The notes: generated from the sequence alone by a model not told the origin. DNA of 64,000 bases from Devosia oryzisoli (GCF_014837245.1 NZ_JACYFU010000003.1:186001-250000); one strand, 5' to 3'; positions 45,823 through 54,939 are shown, numbered from the stretch's first letter. A program made the numbers and translations.

Positions 45823-45961
45823 TCCCCCTCACTGACCTCTGCTCCGCTCCGGCCACCTCTCCCCGAGAGGGAGAGGAATAAGAACAGCCTGCTTCACCAT
45901 CCACCAGCCCAATTCTTCTCCCTCTCGGGGAGAAGGTGGCCCGAAGGGCCGGATGAGGGGG
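45823..45961. repeat. Large imperfect inverted repeat, rhizobial intergenic type
   Basis: The arms GGCCACCTCTCCCCGAGAGG (from about 45851) and CCTCTCGGGGAGAAGGTGGC (from 45921) are complementary apart from a one-base indel; outer CCCCCTCA and TGAGGGGG also pair. This sequence class is dispersed in intergenic DNA of many Rhizobiales. Confidence 0.75.
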
Positions 45962-46191
45962 TGCTGCCGCGCCTGCCAGCGCCCCAGCAAAACACCAAAC
46001 TCTCCCCCTTCTCCCCGCCCCAAAATCCCCTGCCATACTGCCCCCATCAGCCGGGCGTGATGGAGTTGCAACGATCAACTGCCCGGCGACTGTCGGGAGG
46101 GCTCTGCATCGTTCCGGAGCCTGGGCCGGGGTTAGAGGATCAACAGGGCCAACGCCGATCCTTTGAAGAACCTCGCGTCAGAAAACCCGGC

Positions 46192-46253
46192 GCCCGGAGG
46201 CGGTTCTCGTCTCACACACTTACCAAACTCCGAGGCGGGTGCCGCCTCCGGGC
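46192..46253. other. Structured intergenic hairpin, candidate RNA element
   Basis: GCCCGGAGGCGG (46192-46203) pairs perfectly with CCGCCTCCGGGC (46242-46253) around a 38-nt loop. It is not followed by a T-run. It may be part of a small RNA or another palindromic repeat; no known RNA family was recognised. Confidence 0.35.
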
Positions 46254-46337
46254 ACCGTCACCTCTCATGCAACCGCAGGGTCATTGCCCGGGCGGGGCTT
46301 CGGCATGCCGTCGGGCAGCGGAAGGCTCTTTGGAAAG

Positions 46338-46366
46338 CAAAAAGCCCGGCACACCGGCCGGGCTTT
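46338..46366 (-). terminator. Rho-independent terminator after ftsK
   Basis: On the minus strand AGCCCGG/CCGGGCT forms a 7-bp stem followed by five T, 19 bp past the ftsK stop. Confidence 0.85.
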
Positions 46367-46384
46367 GCATGGTGGTGAGCGGCC

Positions 46385-49108
46385 TCAATAGCCGTCGGCG
46401 TTGTCGCCCACCAGGATCTCACGCTTGCCGGCGTGGTTGGCCGGGCTGATGACCCCTTCGCGCTCCATGCGCTCGATCAGCGTCGCGGCCTTGTTGTAGC
46501 CGATAGCCAGGCGCCGCTGCACGTAGGAGGTGGAGGCCTTCTTGTCGGTCATGACGATGTGGACGGCCTTGTCGTAGAGTTCGTCGCCCGAGCCGCCATA
46601 GCTGTCGTCGCCGCCGCCACCAGCGCTTTCGCCGAAGCCGCCGTCCTCGTCTTCCTCGGTGATGTTGTCGAGATAGTCCGGCGTGCCCTGGCTCTTGAGA
46701 TGGGCAACGACGCTTTCCACTTCCCGGTCGGCCACGAACGCACCGTGCAGGCGCTTGGTGCGGCCGCCCGAGGCCATGTAGAGCATGTCGCCATTGCCCA
46801 GCAGCTGCTCGGCGCCCTGCTCGCCCAGAATGGTGCGCGAGTCGATTTTCGACGTCACCATGAAGGAGATGCGGGTGGGGAAGTTGGCCTTGATGGTGCC
46901 GGTGATGACGTCCACCGACGGGCGCTGCGTAGCGGTGACCATGTGAATGCCGGCGGCGCGGGCCATCTGCGCCAGGCGCTGGATGGCGCCTTCGATGTCC
47001 TTGCCGGCCACCATCATCAGGTCCGCCATTTCGTCGACGATGATGACGATATAGGGCAAGGGCTCGAGATCGAACTCCTCGCTCTCGAAGATGGCCTCGC
47101 CGGTCTCGCGATCAAAGCCGGTCTGCACCGTGCGGGTGATGACGCGACCTTCCTTGGCCGCCTCGGCCACGCGCTGGTTGAACCCGTCGATGTTGCGGAC
47201 ACCGATCTTGCTCATCTTGCGGTAGCGGTCTTCCATCTCGCGCACCGCCCATTTGAGCGCCACCACCGCCTTGTGCGGATCGGTCACGACGGGCGTGAGC
47301 AGATGCGGGATGCCGTCATAGATCGAGAGTTCGAGCATCTTCGGATCGATCATGATCATGCGGCACTGCTCGGGCGTCATCTGGTAGAGCAGCGAGAGGA
47401 TGAAGGTGTTGATGCCGACCGACTTGCCCGAGCCGGTGGTGCCGGCGATGAGCAGATGCGGCATGCGCGCGAGGTCCGCGATCACCGGCTCGCCGCCAAT
47501 GGTCTTGCCCAGGCAGATCGGCAGCTTGCCCTTCATCTTCTCGAAATCGGACGACGCCAGCATCTCGCGGAAGTAGACGGTTTCGCGGTCCTTGTTCGGC
47601 AGTTCGATGCCGATGGCATTACGGCCGGGCACGACCGCGACGCGGGCCGAGATGGCGCTCATGGACCGCGCGATGTCATCGGCCAGCGAGATGACGCGGC
47701 TCGACTTGATGCCGGGCGCGGGCTCGAGTTCGAAGAGGGTGACGACGGGACCGGGGCGGACATTGATGATATCGCCCTTGACGCCGAAATCCTGCAGCAC
47801 TTCCTCGAGCTTGCGGGCCATGGCCTCAAGATGTTCGGGCGCATGCTCGGCCGACACACCCTTGCGCTGCGGCTCGGCCAGCAGGCTGAGGGCCGGCAGC
47901 TCGAAACCGCCCGGTTCGTTGAGGAAGGACCCCTGGGCTTCGCGGAACTGGCGCTGGCCCTGCGCCGGGCGCGGCGCGGGAGCGGACACCGGAACGCGCG
48001 GGGCGGTGTGGTCCACGGGCTGGAAGCGCGAATCGCCGCGCTGCGTGCGCGGCGCTGCCGGCACGTCGGGGACGAAAGGCACGGCGTCCTCGTCGTCGTC
48101 GGGATAGTCGATGGCGGTGTCGTCGTAGTCGGTGGGCGCGTTGACCCGCGGGCTGGGCTCGAAGGCCGGCTCCACCGGCTGCGCCACGGGCGCGTGGATG
48201 CGGCGCTGCGATGCAGCCACGACGGGCTCGCGGTCGATCGACACTTCGGGCGCGGCGCCATCGAGCGAGGGCTCGGCATCGTGGTCGAACTCCTCCCGGT
48301 CGTCGGCCTGGTGGCGAGCGGCATGGGTGGCGCGGGCCCGGCGGAAGGCGGTGCGCAGCGAATAGCCCATGTGGACAATTGCGCCCAGAGCCACCTCGAC
48401 CAGCGGGTTGGGTTCGGGATCATCGGCTTCGTCGGCCGCAGCCGCCCTGCCCTTGGCCGATTTGAGCGGCCGGGTGGGCACGGCCGTCCCGAGGCCCATG
48501 GCGATCCAGAACAGCGCCAGGGCCGGAGCCGCGATGATGATGGCAAAGAGGATGGAGGTCACCGGCTGCGGGTCGGCTCCGGCAATCATGCCGGCCAGGT
48601 TGGAGAACATCATGCCGGCAAGGCCGCCAAGACCGGTCGGCAGCGGCCAGCTTTCGGGCATGGGCAGGAAGGCAAGAACGCCCGAGGCCAGCACCGTGGC
48701 GCCGATCCAGGACGGCAGGCGCAGGCCCATATGCGTGGGCTGCAGGCGGCGCGCCATCGCCCAGCCCCAGAGGGCCAGCGGCACGACCATGACGAGGGCG
48801 CCCAGCCCCAGGAACTGGAAGCCGAGGTCGGCCATCACCGCGCCGGGAAAGCCCAGCCAGTTGGAAGGCGGTTTGTCGGTGGCAAAGAACAGCGAGGGAT
48901 CATCCACCGACCAGGAGGCCATGGCCAGGAGGAACACGGCGCTCAGACCAAGCAGCAGCAGGCCCGCGGTGCGCAGCGGGATGCGAATCGACAGGATGGG
49001 CGCCGGGGCCACCGGCGCAGCGGTGCGGCTCTTGCCCGTGGCGCGGCTGCGCACAGGCACGGGGCGGACGTCATCGACGGTGGGGACGGGATGGGATGGC
49101 ATGGGCAC
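46385..49108 (-). CDS. ftsK: DNA translocase FtsK
   Basis: This division-site protein of 907 residues pumps chromosome ends and activates XerCD. About four membrane helices occupy residues 45-210, followed by a long acidic and Pro-rich linker (about 215-400). The motor has Walker [12 protein letters not shown] and Walker [13 protein letters not shown], and the gamma winged-helix is [27 protein letters not shown], which reads KOPS. The start is GTG 49108 or ATG 49102 two codons on. It sits alone on the minus strand with a CtrA-like site upstream. Confidence 0.95.
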   Translation of the reverse strand: MPMPSHPVPTVDDVRPVPVRSRATGKSRTAAPVAPAPILSIRIPLRTAGLLLLGLSAVFLLAMASWSVDDPSLFFATDKPPSNWLGFPGAVMADLGFQFLGLGALVMVVPLALWGWAMARRLQPTHMGLRLPSWIGATVLASGVLAFLPMPESWPLPTGLGGLAGMMFSNLAGMIAGADPQPVTSILFAIIIAAPALALFWIAMGLGTAVPTRPLKSAKGRAAAADEADDPEPNPLVEVALGAIVHMGYSLRTAFRRARATHAARHQADDREEFDHDAEPSLDGAAPEVSIDREPVVAASQRRIHAPVAQPVEPAFEPSPRVNAPTDYDDTAIDYPDDDEDAVPFVPDVPAAPRTQRGDSRFQPVDHTAPRVPVSAPAPRPAQGQRQFREAQGSFLNEPGGFELPALSLLAEPQRKGVSAEHAPEHLEAMARKLEEVLQDFGVKGDIINVRPGPVVTLFELEPAPGIKSSRVISLADDIARSMSAISARVAVVPGRNAIGIELPNKDRETVYFREMLASSDFEKMKGKLPICLGKTIGGEPVIADLARMPHLLIAGTTGSGKSVGINTFILSLLYQMTPEQCRMIMIDPKMLELSIYDGIPHLLTPVVTDPHKAVVALKWAVREMEDRYRKMSKIGVRNIDGFNQRVAEAAKEGRVITRTVQTGFDRETGEAIFESEEFDLEPLPYIVIIVDEMADLMMVAGKDIEGAIQRLAQMARAAGIHMVTATQRPSVDVITGTIKANFPTRISFMVTSKIDSRTILGEQGAEQLLGNGDMLYMASGGRTKRLHGAFVADREVESVVAHLKSQGTPDYLDNITEEDEDGGFGESAGGGGDDSYGGSGDELYDKAVHIVMTDKKASTSYVQRRLAIGYNKAATLIERMEREGVISPANHAGKREILVGDNADGY

Positions 49109-49479
49109 GCATTACTCTTTGCCGGGCCGGGAGGAGAAGGAGGCCCGATGTGCCGCCATGCTAGCGGTCCATGGTTAATCGCAGGCTAACCCTGCGGCTC
49201 GTGAACGGGGAGCTGAGAGAGTGACCATTGGCGGCAGGCCGCCTTGGCGGCCAGAAGAAACGGATCGAAGTGTGCGGCCCACGATTTGCGAGTGGGAAGC
49301 CTCTGTGGCGGGCCAGAAGGGCATGAGCCGCACGCTTCGAGCCGTCGCCCCTCCGGGGCGCGAACTGCTCCAGTGGAGCAGTTCGAGGCGAGAAGGCCAT
49401 GAGAGCTAGGCTCGAATGGCCGGGCCCCAGGCACAGCGTGTGTGGCAGGGGGCACAGTGCGCCACCTGCCGGAGTGAGA
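49109..49479. other. Intergenic region between ftsK and amtB
   Basis: These 371 bp hold the ftsK promoter region and the end of the amtB transcript. A CtrA-like box lies at 49174-49189, and GAACTGCTCC/GGAGCAGTTC (49362-49384) makes a 10-bp hairpin with an AGT loop, similar to the one after dnaN. No gene is seen. Confidence 0.5.
49174..49189 (-). promoter_or_regulatory. Candidate CtrA box upstream of ftsK
   Basis: Read on the ftsK strand the site is TTAG-N7-TTAAC, one mismatch from the TTAA-N7-TTAAC consensus of the alphaproteobacterial cell-cycle regulator CtrA. It lies 66-81 bp before the ftsK start. Confidence 0.35.
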
Positions 49480-50829
49480 TCAGTTGTAAGCGCGTTCGCC
49501 GTGGGTCGAGAGGTCGAGGCCGTCGCTTTCGGCTGCCTCGGACACCTTGGCCCCGCCGAAAATCGCCCTGACGATCAGCATGGCCACCAGCGCAACCACG
49601 CCCGACCAGACCACGGCCACGATGACGCCGGTGAGCTGGATCATGAACTGGCCGCCCATGGTGTAGCCATCGAGCGGATAGCCGCCCAAGGAGGGGTTGG
49701 CCACGATGGCGGTGCCGAGCGCGCCGACGATGCCACCGACGCCATGGATGCCGAAGACGTCGAGCGAGTCGTCGTATTTCAGCATCGGCTTGAGATTGAC
49801 CACGGCCCACAGGCAGACCACGCCGGCAACGGCGCCGAGGATGATGGCACCGCCGACGCCGGAGAAGCCGGCAGCGGGGGTGATCGCCACGAGGCCGGCG
49901 ACGGCACCGGACATGGCACCGAGGGCCGAGGCATGTCCACGGGTGATCTTTTCGCCCAGGGCCCAGGCCAGCGCGCCTGCAGCAGGCGCCAGCACGGTGT
50001 TCATGAGAGCAACGGCGGTCAGCGCATTGGCCTCGAGGTTGGAGCCGGCGTTGAAGCCAAACCAGCCAAACCACAGCAGGCCTGCGCCGACATAGGTCAG
50101 CACGAGGTTGTGGGGCGGCGTCGGCTCCTTGAGGTAGCCCATGCGGGGCCCGAGGACGAGGGCGGCGACAAGGGCGGCGACACCGGAGTTGATGTGGACC
50201 ACGGTCCCGCCGGCAAAGTCATAGGCCCCCATGCCGAACAGCAGGCCGGGGCCAGACCAGACCATGTGCGCCATCGGGATGTAGGAGAAGGTGAACCAGA
50301 TGGCCAGGAACGCCATCAGCGCCCCGAACTTCATGCGCTCGGCGATACCGCCGACGATGAGGGTCGAGGTGATGCAGGCAAAGGTCAGTTGGAAGGTCAC
50401 GAAGACCAACTCGGGCAGTTCGAAGCCGGCCGAGAAGGTCGCCGCACGAGACTCGAGCGTCACGCCGGAGAGGAAGAATTTGGAGAAATCGCCGATGAAG
50501 GCCGAGAGGCCACCTTCGGTGGGGCCGGCGAAGGCCAGCGAGTAGCCGTAGGCCACCCAGAGAATGGCGATCATGGAAAAACCCATGAACACCTGGGTCA
50601 GGACCGAGAGGATGTTCTTTGCCCGAACCAGGCCGCCGTAGAACAGGGCCAGGCCCGGAATGGTCATGACAATGACGACCATAGTGGAAACGAGCATCCA
50701 GGCGACGTCGCCCTTGTCGACCACGGCCGCCGCTTCCGCGGCGGGGGCTGCAGCATCCTGGGCAAGGGCCGGCAGGGCCAGCAGCAGGGAGGCCAGGGTC
50801 GCACCCCCAAGAACTTTGGACAGTTTCAT
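49480..50829 (-). CDS. amtB: Ammonium transporter AmtB
   Basis: This 449-residue trimeric channel conducts ammonia/ammonium across the inner membrane. A signal peptide (LASLLLALPALAQ) is followed by 11 membrane helices. The pore twin-His residues are in GGTVVHINSG and FGIHGVGGIVG, with FYGGLVRAKN and GWFGFNAGS typical of the family. A GGAGACAAC site precedes ATG 50829. It lies 28 bp downstream of glnK in the same operon. Confidence 0.95.
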   Translation of the reverse strand: MKLSKVLGGATLASLLLALPALAQDAAAPAAEAAAVVDKGDVAWMLVSTMVVIVMTIPGLALFYGGLVRAKNILSVLTQVFMGFSMIAILWVAYGYSLAFAGPTEGGLSAFIGDFSKFFLSGVTLESRAATFSAGFELPELVFVTFQLTFACITSTLIVGGIAERMKFGALMAFLAIWFTFSYIPMAHMVWSGPGLLFGMGAYDFAGGTVVHINSGVAALVAALVLGPRMGYLKEPTPPHNLVLTYVGAGLLWFGWFGFNAGSNLEANALTAVALMNTVLAPAAGALAWALGEKITRGHASALGAMSGAVAGLVAITPAAGFSGVGGAIILGAVAGVVCLWAVVNLKPMLKYDDSLDVFGIHGVGGIVGALGTAIVANPSLGGYPLDGYTMGGQFMIQLTGVIVAVVWSGVVALVAMLIVRAIFGGAKVSEAAESDGLDLSTHGERAYN

Positions 50830-50857
50830 TGTGTTGTCTCCGGAATGGGGATGACGC

Positions 50858-51196
50858 TTAAAGAGCGGCCGCGCCGGTCTCGCCGGTGCGTATGCGGGTC
50901 ACAGCCAGGAGGTCGAGGATGAAGATCTTCCCATCGCCAATGCGGCCGGTCTGGGCCGCATCGCGGATCGCTGAACTGACCGCATCGGCCAGCGCGTCGT
51001 GGACGGCGATTTCAACCTTGAGCTTGGGCAGGAAATGCACGGCGTATTCGGTACCGCGATAGATTTCCGAGTGCCCCTTCTGTCGGCCATAGCCCTTCAC
51101 CTCGGTGACGGTCATGCCGTGCACGTCGAGGGAATTGAGCGCCTGCCGCACTTCTTCGAGCCGGGATGGCTTGATGATGGCAACCACCAGTTTCAT
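50858..51196 (-). CDS. glnK: Nitrogen regulatory PII protein GlnK
   Basis: This 112-residue trimeric signal protein senses ATP/ADP and 2-oxoglutarate, is uridylylated and blocks AmtB. The T-loop has the uridylylation site Tyr51 in EIYRGTEYAV; KGYGRQKGH and GRIGDGKIFILDL are the PII signatures. The start at 51196 follows an AAAGGGGGT ribosome-binding site; the longer frame to 51238 is rejected. Linkage to amtB makes GlnK more likely than GlnB. Confidence 0.94.
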   Translation of the reverse strand: MKLVVAIIKPSRLEEVRQALNSLDVHGMTVTEVKGYGRQKGHSEIYRGTEYAVHFLPKLKVEIAVHDALADAVSSAIRDAAQTGRIGDGKIFILDLLAVTRIRTGETGAAAL

Positions 51197-51244
51197 GTGA
51201 CCCCCTTTGGCGCCGGTTGGCGCATGCTGGACGCCCACAACAGA

Positions 51245-51261
51245 CTCAAATGCCGTGCCAA
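51245..51261 (-). promoter_or_regulatory. Candidate sigma-54 promoter of glnK-amtB
   Basis: On the minus strand the sequence TTGGCACG-N4-TTGAG matches the -24/-12 consensus YTGGCACG-N4-TTGCW except for GA instead of GC at -12. It is 49 bp upstream of the glnK ATG. Nitrogen-controlled sigma-54 expression is well known for glnK-amtB. Confidence 0.6.
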
Positions 51262-51351
51262 GCCACAGAGGAAACGGAAAGTGTTTTTATATCAGTTACT
51301 TATGTGAGAGCGAGCCATTAACATCCCTTTACAGAACGCAAACCGCATATA

Positions 51352-51383
51352 TTTTGTGCAGCTCCCAAAGTACCTGCACAAAA
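51352..51383. promoter_or_regulatory. Dyad enhancer-like site upstream of glnK
   Basis: TTTTGTGCAG and CTGCACAAAA are perfect 10-bp inverted arms spaced by 12 bp, centred about 108 bp upstream of the sigma-54 element. Each arm read outward gives TGCACAAAA(C/T)AT, resembling half of an NtrC box, but the arm order is inverted from the NtrC consensus. It could also serve the divergent monooxygenase gene. Confidence 0.45.
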
Positions 51384-51483
51384 CATAATCACATCACAGC
51401 CACGAGCATAAGCGCGGCAATGGCGCTCTTGCGAACTGCAGGTGCGGGAGGGACAATGGCCATGAAAACGAAAGAGGCGGAAC

Positions 51484-52713
51484 ATGAACGACCCGGTGCA
51501 GGGCATATACGACGTCATCATCGTGGGCGCGGGCCCTGTCGGCCTCACGCTCGGCCTTGCACTCGCCCAATCGGCGCCGGGGATCAAGCTTGCGCTGGTG
51601 GACCGCCGCCCCCTTGCGGTGCCACAGGACAACCGGGCTTCTGCCATCGCTGCAGGCGTGCGGCGCATCTTCGAGGCTCTCGGCGTCTGGAACGACATGG
51701 CGAGCGAGGCGCAGGCCATCCTTGCCATGCGGATCACCGACTCGGGCCAAGGCGACATCTCTCGGCCGCTGTTCCTGCAGTTTGACGGGGAGATCGCGCC
51801 GGGCGAGCCATTTGCGCACATGGTGCCCAATCGCACCAGCGCAGCGGCCCTGCTCGGCGCCACGGGCACGCTCCTGTCGGTTCTGGCCCCTGCCGAAATC
51901 CGGACCTGGTCGGGCTCCGGTCCTGTCGCGACACTGGAACTGGATGGCAACCGGACGCTGCGGGGCCGCCTCGTCGTGGCGGCCGACGGCGCACAATCCT
52001 TCCTTCGGGCGCAGGCGGGCATCGACGTCATTCGGCATGACTACGGCCAGACCGGGCTTGTGGCGACCATTGCGCACGAGTTGCCGCATGACGGGGTCGC
52101 TTATGAGCACTTCCGCCCTGCCGGCCCCTTCGCCAGCCTGCCGCTCCCGGGAAACCGATCGTCCCTGGTCTGGACCGAAAGCGAGGCGGGTGCGCGTCGT
52201 GCACTGGCCCTTCCCGCAGAAGACCTGGCGCAGGAGATCGAAGCGGTGATGGGGTCGACCCTCGGGTCGGTCTCCCTCGAAGACGCGCTCAAAGGCTTTC
52301 CGCTGCGGTTGCAGGTCGCCCGCAGCTTCATCGGCCCACGGCTGGCGCTGGTCGGGGACGCGGCCCATGTCGTTCATCCCATCGCCGGGCAGGGGCTGAA
52401 CCTGGGCCTCAAGGACGTCGCCGCCCTGGCCGAAGTGGTCGTCGAGGCGCTGCGGCTGGGAATCGATCCCGGGAGCGACGAGGTCCTTGGCCGCTACCAA
52501 TCGTGGCGTCGTTTCGACACGGCATCCATGGCCTTCGTGACGGACGGCATGAACAGGCTGTTTTCCAACGACCTGGCACCCCTGAGGGCCCTCCGGGACT
52601 TCGGGCTCGGGTTGGTGGACAGGGCAGCGCCGGTGAAATCGGCGCTCATCCGAGCGGCAGCCGGCACGGGCAGCAACGGCGCGCCGAGACTTCTCAGCGG
52701 CTTGCCGCTCTAG
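51484..52713 (+). CDS. UbiH/UbiF/COQ6-family FAD-dependent monooxygenase
   Basis: This 409-residue flavin hydroxylase is of the ubiquinone biosynthesis family. FAD motifs are DVIIVGAGPVGLTLGLALA near residue 10-28, the DG motif in RGRLVVAADGAQSFLR, and GDAAHVVHPIAGQGLNLGLKD near 290. Members hydroxylate the quinone ring; UbiH, UbiF and UbiL cannot be separated here by eye. The genome may supply UbiE and UbiB from 28-30 kb. It is convergent with the Trm112-like gene, the stops overlapping in CTAG. Confidence 0.88.
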   Translation: MNDPVQGIYDVIIVGAGPVGLTLGLALAQSAPGIKLALVDRRPLAVPQDNRASAIAAGVRRIFEALGVWNDMASEAQAILAMRITDSGQGDISRPLFLQFDGEIAPGEPFAHMVPNRTSAAALLGATGTLLSVLAPAEIRTWSGSGPVATLELDGNRTLRGRLVVAADGAQSFLRAQAGIDVIRHDYGQTGLVATIAHELPHDGVAYEHFRPAGPFASLPLPGNRSSLVWTESEAGARRALALPAEDLAQEIEAVMGSTLGSVSLEDALKGFPLRLQVARSFIGPRLALVGDAAHVVHPIAGQGLNLGLKDVAALAEVVVEALRLGIDPGSDEVLGRYQSWRRFDTASMAFVTDGMNRLFSNDLAPLRALRDFGLGLVDRAAPVKSALIRAAAGTGSNGAPRLLSGLPL

Positions 52714-52952
52714 TCACCCTGGCTGGAGATCAGGCGCACCTCGTCAGGCTCGACGTCCCGCGCTTCCTCGAGGCTGAGGAGCGGCACCCCCTGGGCGATC
52801 GGGAAGGCCAGGCGGGCAGCCAAGGAGATCAGTTCATCGCCCTCTTTTGATAGCACCAGGCGCGTCTTGGTCAGTGGGCAGACCAGCATCTCCAAAACGC
52901 GCCGATCCACGACATGCCGCGCCGGGGGAGAACTGGGTACATGTGCGGCCAT
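52710..52952 (-). CDS. Trm112-like (UPF0434) protein
   Basis: This 80-residue small protein contains RVLEMLVCPLTKTRLVLSKEGDELISL and AFPIAQGVPLLSLEEAR, the Trm112/UPF0434 core. Only one of the usual zinc-binding cysteines is present (VCPLTK), as in the alphaproteobacterial branch. Trm112 activates methyltransferases in eukaryotes; the bacterial role is unclear. The ATG at 52952 shares a base with the upstream LON-domain stop (TGATG). Confidence 0.85.
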   Translation of the reverse strand: MAAHVPSSPPARHVVDRRVLEMLVCPLTKTRLVLSKEGDELISLAARLAFPIAQGVPLLSLEEARDVEPDEVRLISSQGD

Positions 52953-53620
52953 CAGTTGAGCGGCGCCCCGCCGCCTGCACGGCCCCGCGCCATTTCGTAT
53001 TCGGTCATGGCGATCAAAGTTTCCGCCCGGTCGCTGAGCGTGGGCGCCTCCAGCAGCACCTGCTTTTCCGCCGCCCCATAGGGAGAAACCATGCAACAGA
53101 AGTTGACGAGGTCTGCGGTGCCGGTGCGCTCGATCTCTTCCCAGTTGAGCTCGATGTTTGCGAACTCGGCATAGTCTCGCATCATGCGGACGAAGCGGGT
53201 GCGATCGACATCGCCCTCGCCGACATCGCGAACAAAGTCATCGGCGAAATCTTCAGCAGAAATGACGCATTGGCGATATGGGGTCATCACCGTCAATTCA
53301 TGGACCAGACGAAAACGGGCCAGCCCTTCAAGAATGATGAAGTAGCGGCCGTCTCCGTTTTCCTCGAAGTGCGTAAGGCGCCCCAGGCATCCCACCTTTT
53401 GCAGCGGCGCCCGCCCCGCCGGGCTTTCCTCGCTCGTGTCCTCGGGCTGGATAAGCCCGATCAGGCGATCGCCCCGCAGAGCCGCATCTACCAGTTCGAT
53501 ATAACGCGGCTCGAAGATATTGAGCGGCCGATGCGAGAACGGCAGCAGTAGCGCACCGGACAAGGGGAACACCGGCACCGACTTGGGCAATTGCGCAGGA
53601 CTGACGGGACGGGCTGGCAT
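52952..53620 (-). CDS. LON peptidase substrate-binding domain protein
   Basis: This 222-residue protein matches the N-terminal LON domain alone, without ATPase or protease parts. SVPVFPLSGALLLPFSHRPLNIFEPRYIELVDAAL is the hallmark, then GDRLIGLIQP and GCLGRLTHFEENGDGRYFIILEG. Function is unknown; it often lies between a thioredoxin-like gene and a Trm112 gene, as here. It starts 8 nt after the thioredoxin gene. Confidence 0.88.
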   Translation of the reverse strand: MPARPVSPAQLPKSVPVFPLSGALLLPFSHRPLNIFEPRYIELVDAALRGDRLIGLIQPEDTSEESPAGRAPLQKVGCLGRLTHFEENGDGRYFIILEGLARFRLVHELTVMTPYRQCVISAEDFADDFVRDVGEGDVDRTRFVRMMRDYAEFANIELNWEEIERTGTADLVNFCCMVSPYGAAEKQVLLEAPTLSDRAETLIAMTEYEMARGRAGGGAPLN

Positions 53621-53628
53621 GCCGAACC

Positions 53629-54570
53629 TCAGGAGAACAGCGCGGCCGACAGGAGGCGGCGGCCCTTTACCGTTGCGGGGTCCTTCGGGCCCCAGGCTTC
53701 GAAGAACTCCAGCAGCTTCTTGCGCGCGGCGTCATCGTTCCAGGTGCGATCGCGCTTGAAGATCGCCACAAGAGCCTCGGCCGCCTCAAGCCGCTTGCCT
53801 TCTGCATTGCGCACCACGGCCAGGTCAAAGCGGGCCTGATGGTTATCGGGATCGGCCGCGACGGTTGCTTCCAGGGCAGCGGCCTCCGAAAGTCCAGATG
53901 CTTCGTCCTTGAGCCGGATGGTACTCGCAACTGCGGTGTAAGCGTCGCCCTTGCGCTGCTCTTCAGGGATCAAGTCCAGCGTCGCGCGGGCCTGCTCGAG
54001 TTCGCCTGCATCAAGGTAGATGCCGGCCAGCCCCAACAGGGCCTCCACATGGTCAGGGACGTGCTGGAGAACCATGCCGAAAATCTGCGCCGCCTGGGAG
54101 AGGTCGCCCGCCTCTCGCGCCTGCTTAGCCACCTCGAGCGCTTCGGATATCTGCCCCTCGAGCGAATCCGCCGGTGGGGCGCCGGCTGGTGCAGCAGCAA
54201 TGACCCGCTCGGCGAAGCGGCGAACCTCACCTTCGGGCATGGCACCCATGAACCCGTCCACGGGCCGGCCGCCGGCGAAGGCGAAGACTGCAGGAATCGA
54301 CTGAACGCCGAGTTGACCGGCAATGCGCGGATGCTCGTCGATATTGACCTTCACGAGGCGAATCTTGCCCGCCTTCTCCGTCACAACCTTTTCCAAGGTG
54401 GGCGTCAGCTGACGGCATGGACCGCACCAGGGCGCCCAGAAGTCGACCAGCACCGGTGCTTCAAGGGAGGCGTCGATCACGTCGGCCTTGAACGCGGCGT
54501 CGCTCGATTCGCGGATAATATTGGCTGGGACCTGGGAGGCGCTGGGCGCGCCATCGAGAGAGATTGTCAT
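53629..54570 (-). CDS. Thioredoxin-fold TPR co-chaperone (CnoX/YbbN-like)
   Basis: This 313-residue protein has an N-terminal thioredoxin domain (about residues 15-125) with active site WAPWCGPCRQL and cis-Pro in VQSIPAVFAF. A C-terminal array of TPR-like helices follows, including ALLGLAGIYLDAGELEQARATLDLIP. The domain order and the length match E. coli CnoX, a redox-protective holdase for chaperonin. Unlike E. coli CnoX (SxxC), this one keeps the full CGPC, so it may be a reductase too. It is first of a three-gene run with the LON and Trm112-like genes. Confidence 0.88.
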   Translation of the reverse strand: MTISLDGAPSASQVPANIIRESSDAAFKADVIDASLEAPVLVDFWAPWCGPCRQLTPTLEKVVTEKAGKIRLVKVNIDEHPRIAGQLGVQSIPAVFAFAGGRPVDGFMGAMPEGEVRRFAERVIAAAPAGAPPADSLEGQISEALEVAKQAREAGDLSQAAQIFGMVLQHVPDHVEALLGLAGIYLDAGELEQARATLDLIPEEQRKGDAYTAVASTIRLKDEASGLSEAAALEATVAADPDNHQARFDLAVVRNAEGKRLEAAEALVAIFKRDRTWNDDAARKKLLEFFEAWGPKDPATVKGRRLLSAALFS

Positions 54571-54695
54571 GGCTAACGGCTCTTCCGCTCACAAGGAAAA
54601 TGGGCGCTCCGGCCTTTCTGCGCCCGGGAGGGGATGCTGACAAGCCCCAGCCCCGTCGGGCTTCCCACAAGTTCATGGAAGTACAAAATTGTGGG

Positions 54696-54724
54696 TTGCA
54701 ATCAGTCGGACGATTGGGCATATA
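54696..54724 (+). promoter_or_regulatory. Candidate promoter of tRNA-Gly
   Basis: TTGCAA (54696-54701) and CATATA (54719-54724) are spaced by 17 bp and lie 44 bp before the tRNA. The match is moderate. Confidence 0.35.
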
Positions 54725-54767
54725 GGCGCCCGTCGGGGCACTGCCAAGGGTGCCAAGTCAACGGAGC

Positions 54768-54842
54768 GCGGGTGTAGCTCAGGGGTAGAGCATAACCTTG
54801 CCAAGGTTAGGGTCGTGGGTTCGAATCCCATCGCCCGCTCCA
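54768..54842 (+). tRNA. tRNA-Gly (anticodon GCC)
   Basis: The cloverleaf folds fully. Acceptor GCGGGTG pairs with CGCCCGC (one G-T), the D arm is GCTC-AGGGGTA-GAGC, and the anticodon loop is CTTGCCAAG with anticodon GCC. The T arm is GTGGG-TTCGAAT-CCCAT (last A-T flanking), and the discriminator is T with encoded CCA at 54840-54842. Confidence 0.95.
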
Positions 54843-54866
54843 ATCTTCGAAATCGAAGAAACGATC

Positions 54867-54900
54867 CAAAGGCCGGACATTAGTCCGGCCTTTCGTTTTT
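54867..54900 (+). terminator. Terminator after tRNA-Gly
   Basis: GGCCGGAC and GTCCGGCC form an 8-bp stem flanked by AAA and TTT, followed by CGTTTTT. The A-run on the other side may also end the minus-strand emrB transcript. Confidence 0.8.
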
Positions 54901-54939
54901 GGCTTATCAGGGACAAGCCAGGCTGAAGCCGGGCTCGTC

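Larger units (their letters stand above)
45699..46337. other. Long intergenic region between lolA and ftsK
   Basis: About 640 bp contain no credible gene; both open frames seen here have shadow-like composition. It holds a perfect 16-bp palindrome (45801-45816), a large rhizobial-type inverted element (45823-45961) and a 12-bp stem-loop (46192-46253). Searches by eye for tmRNA, SRP RNA and RNase P signature sequences were negative. Confidence 0.5.

Noticed and set aside
46050..46340. Possible tmRNA, SRP RNA, RNase P RNA or 6S RNA upstream of the ftsK terminator
   Set aside because: None of the conserved core sequences of these RNAs could be found; kept only as an unassigned hairpin.
46433..49189. 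918-aa plus-strand open frame opposite ftsK
   Set aside because: A GC-driven shadow of ftsK; composition is His/Asp/Gly/Ala-rich without motifs.
51316..51332. CtrA-like TTAA-N7-TTAC upstream of glnK
   Set aside because: It has a mismatch in the key half-site and no cell-cycle gene nearby; probably chance in an AT-richer spacer.
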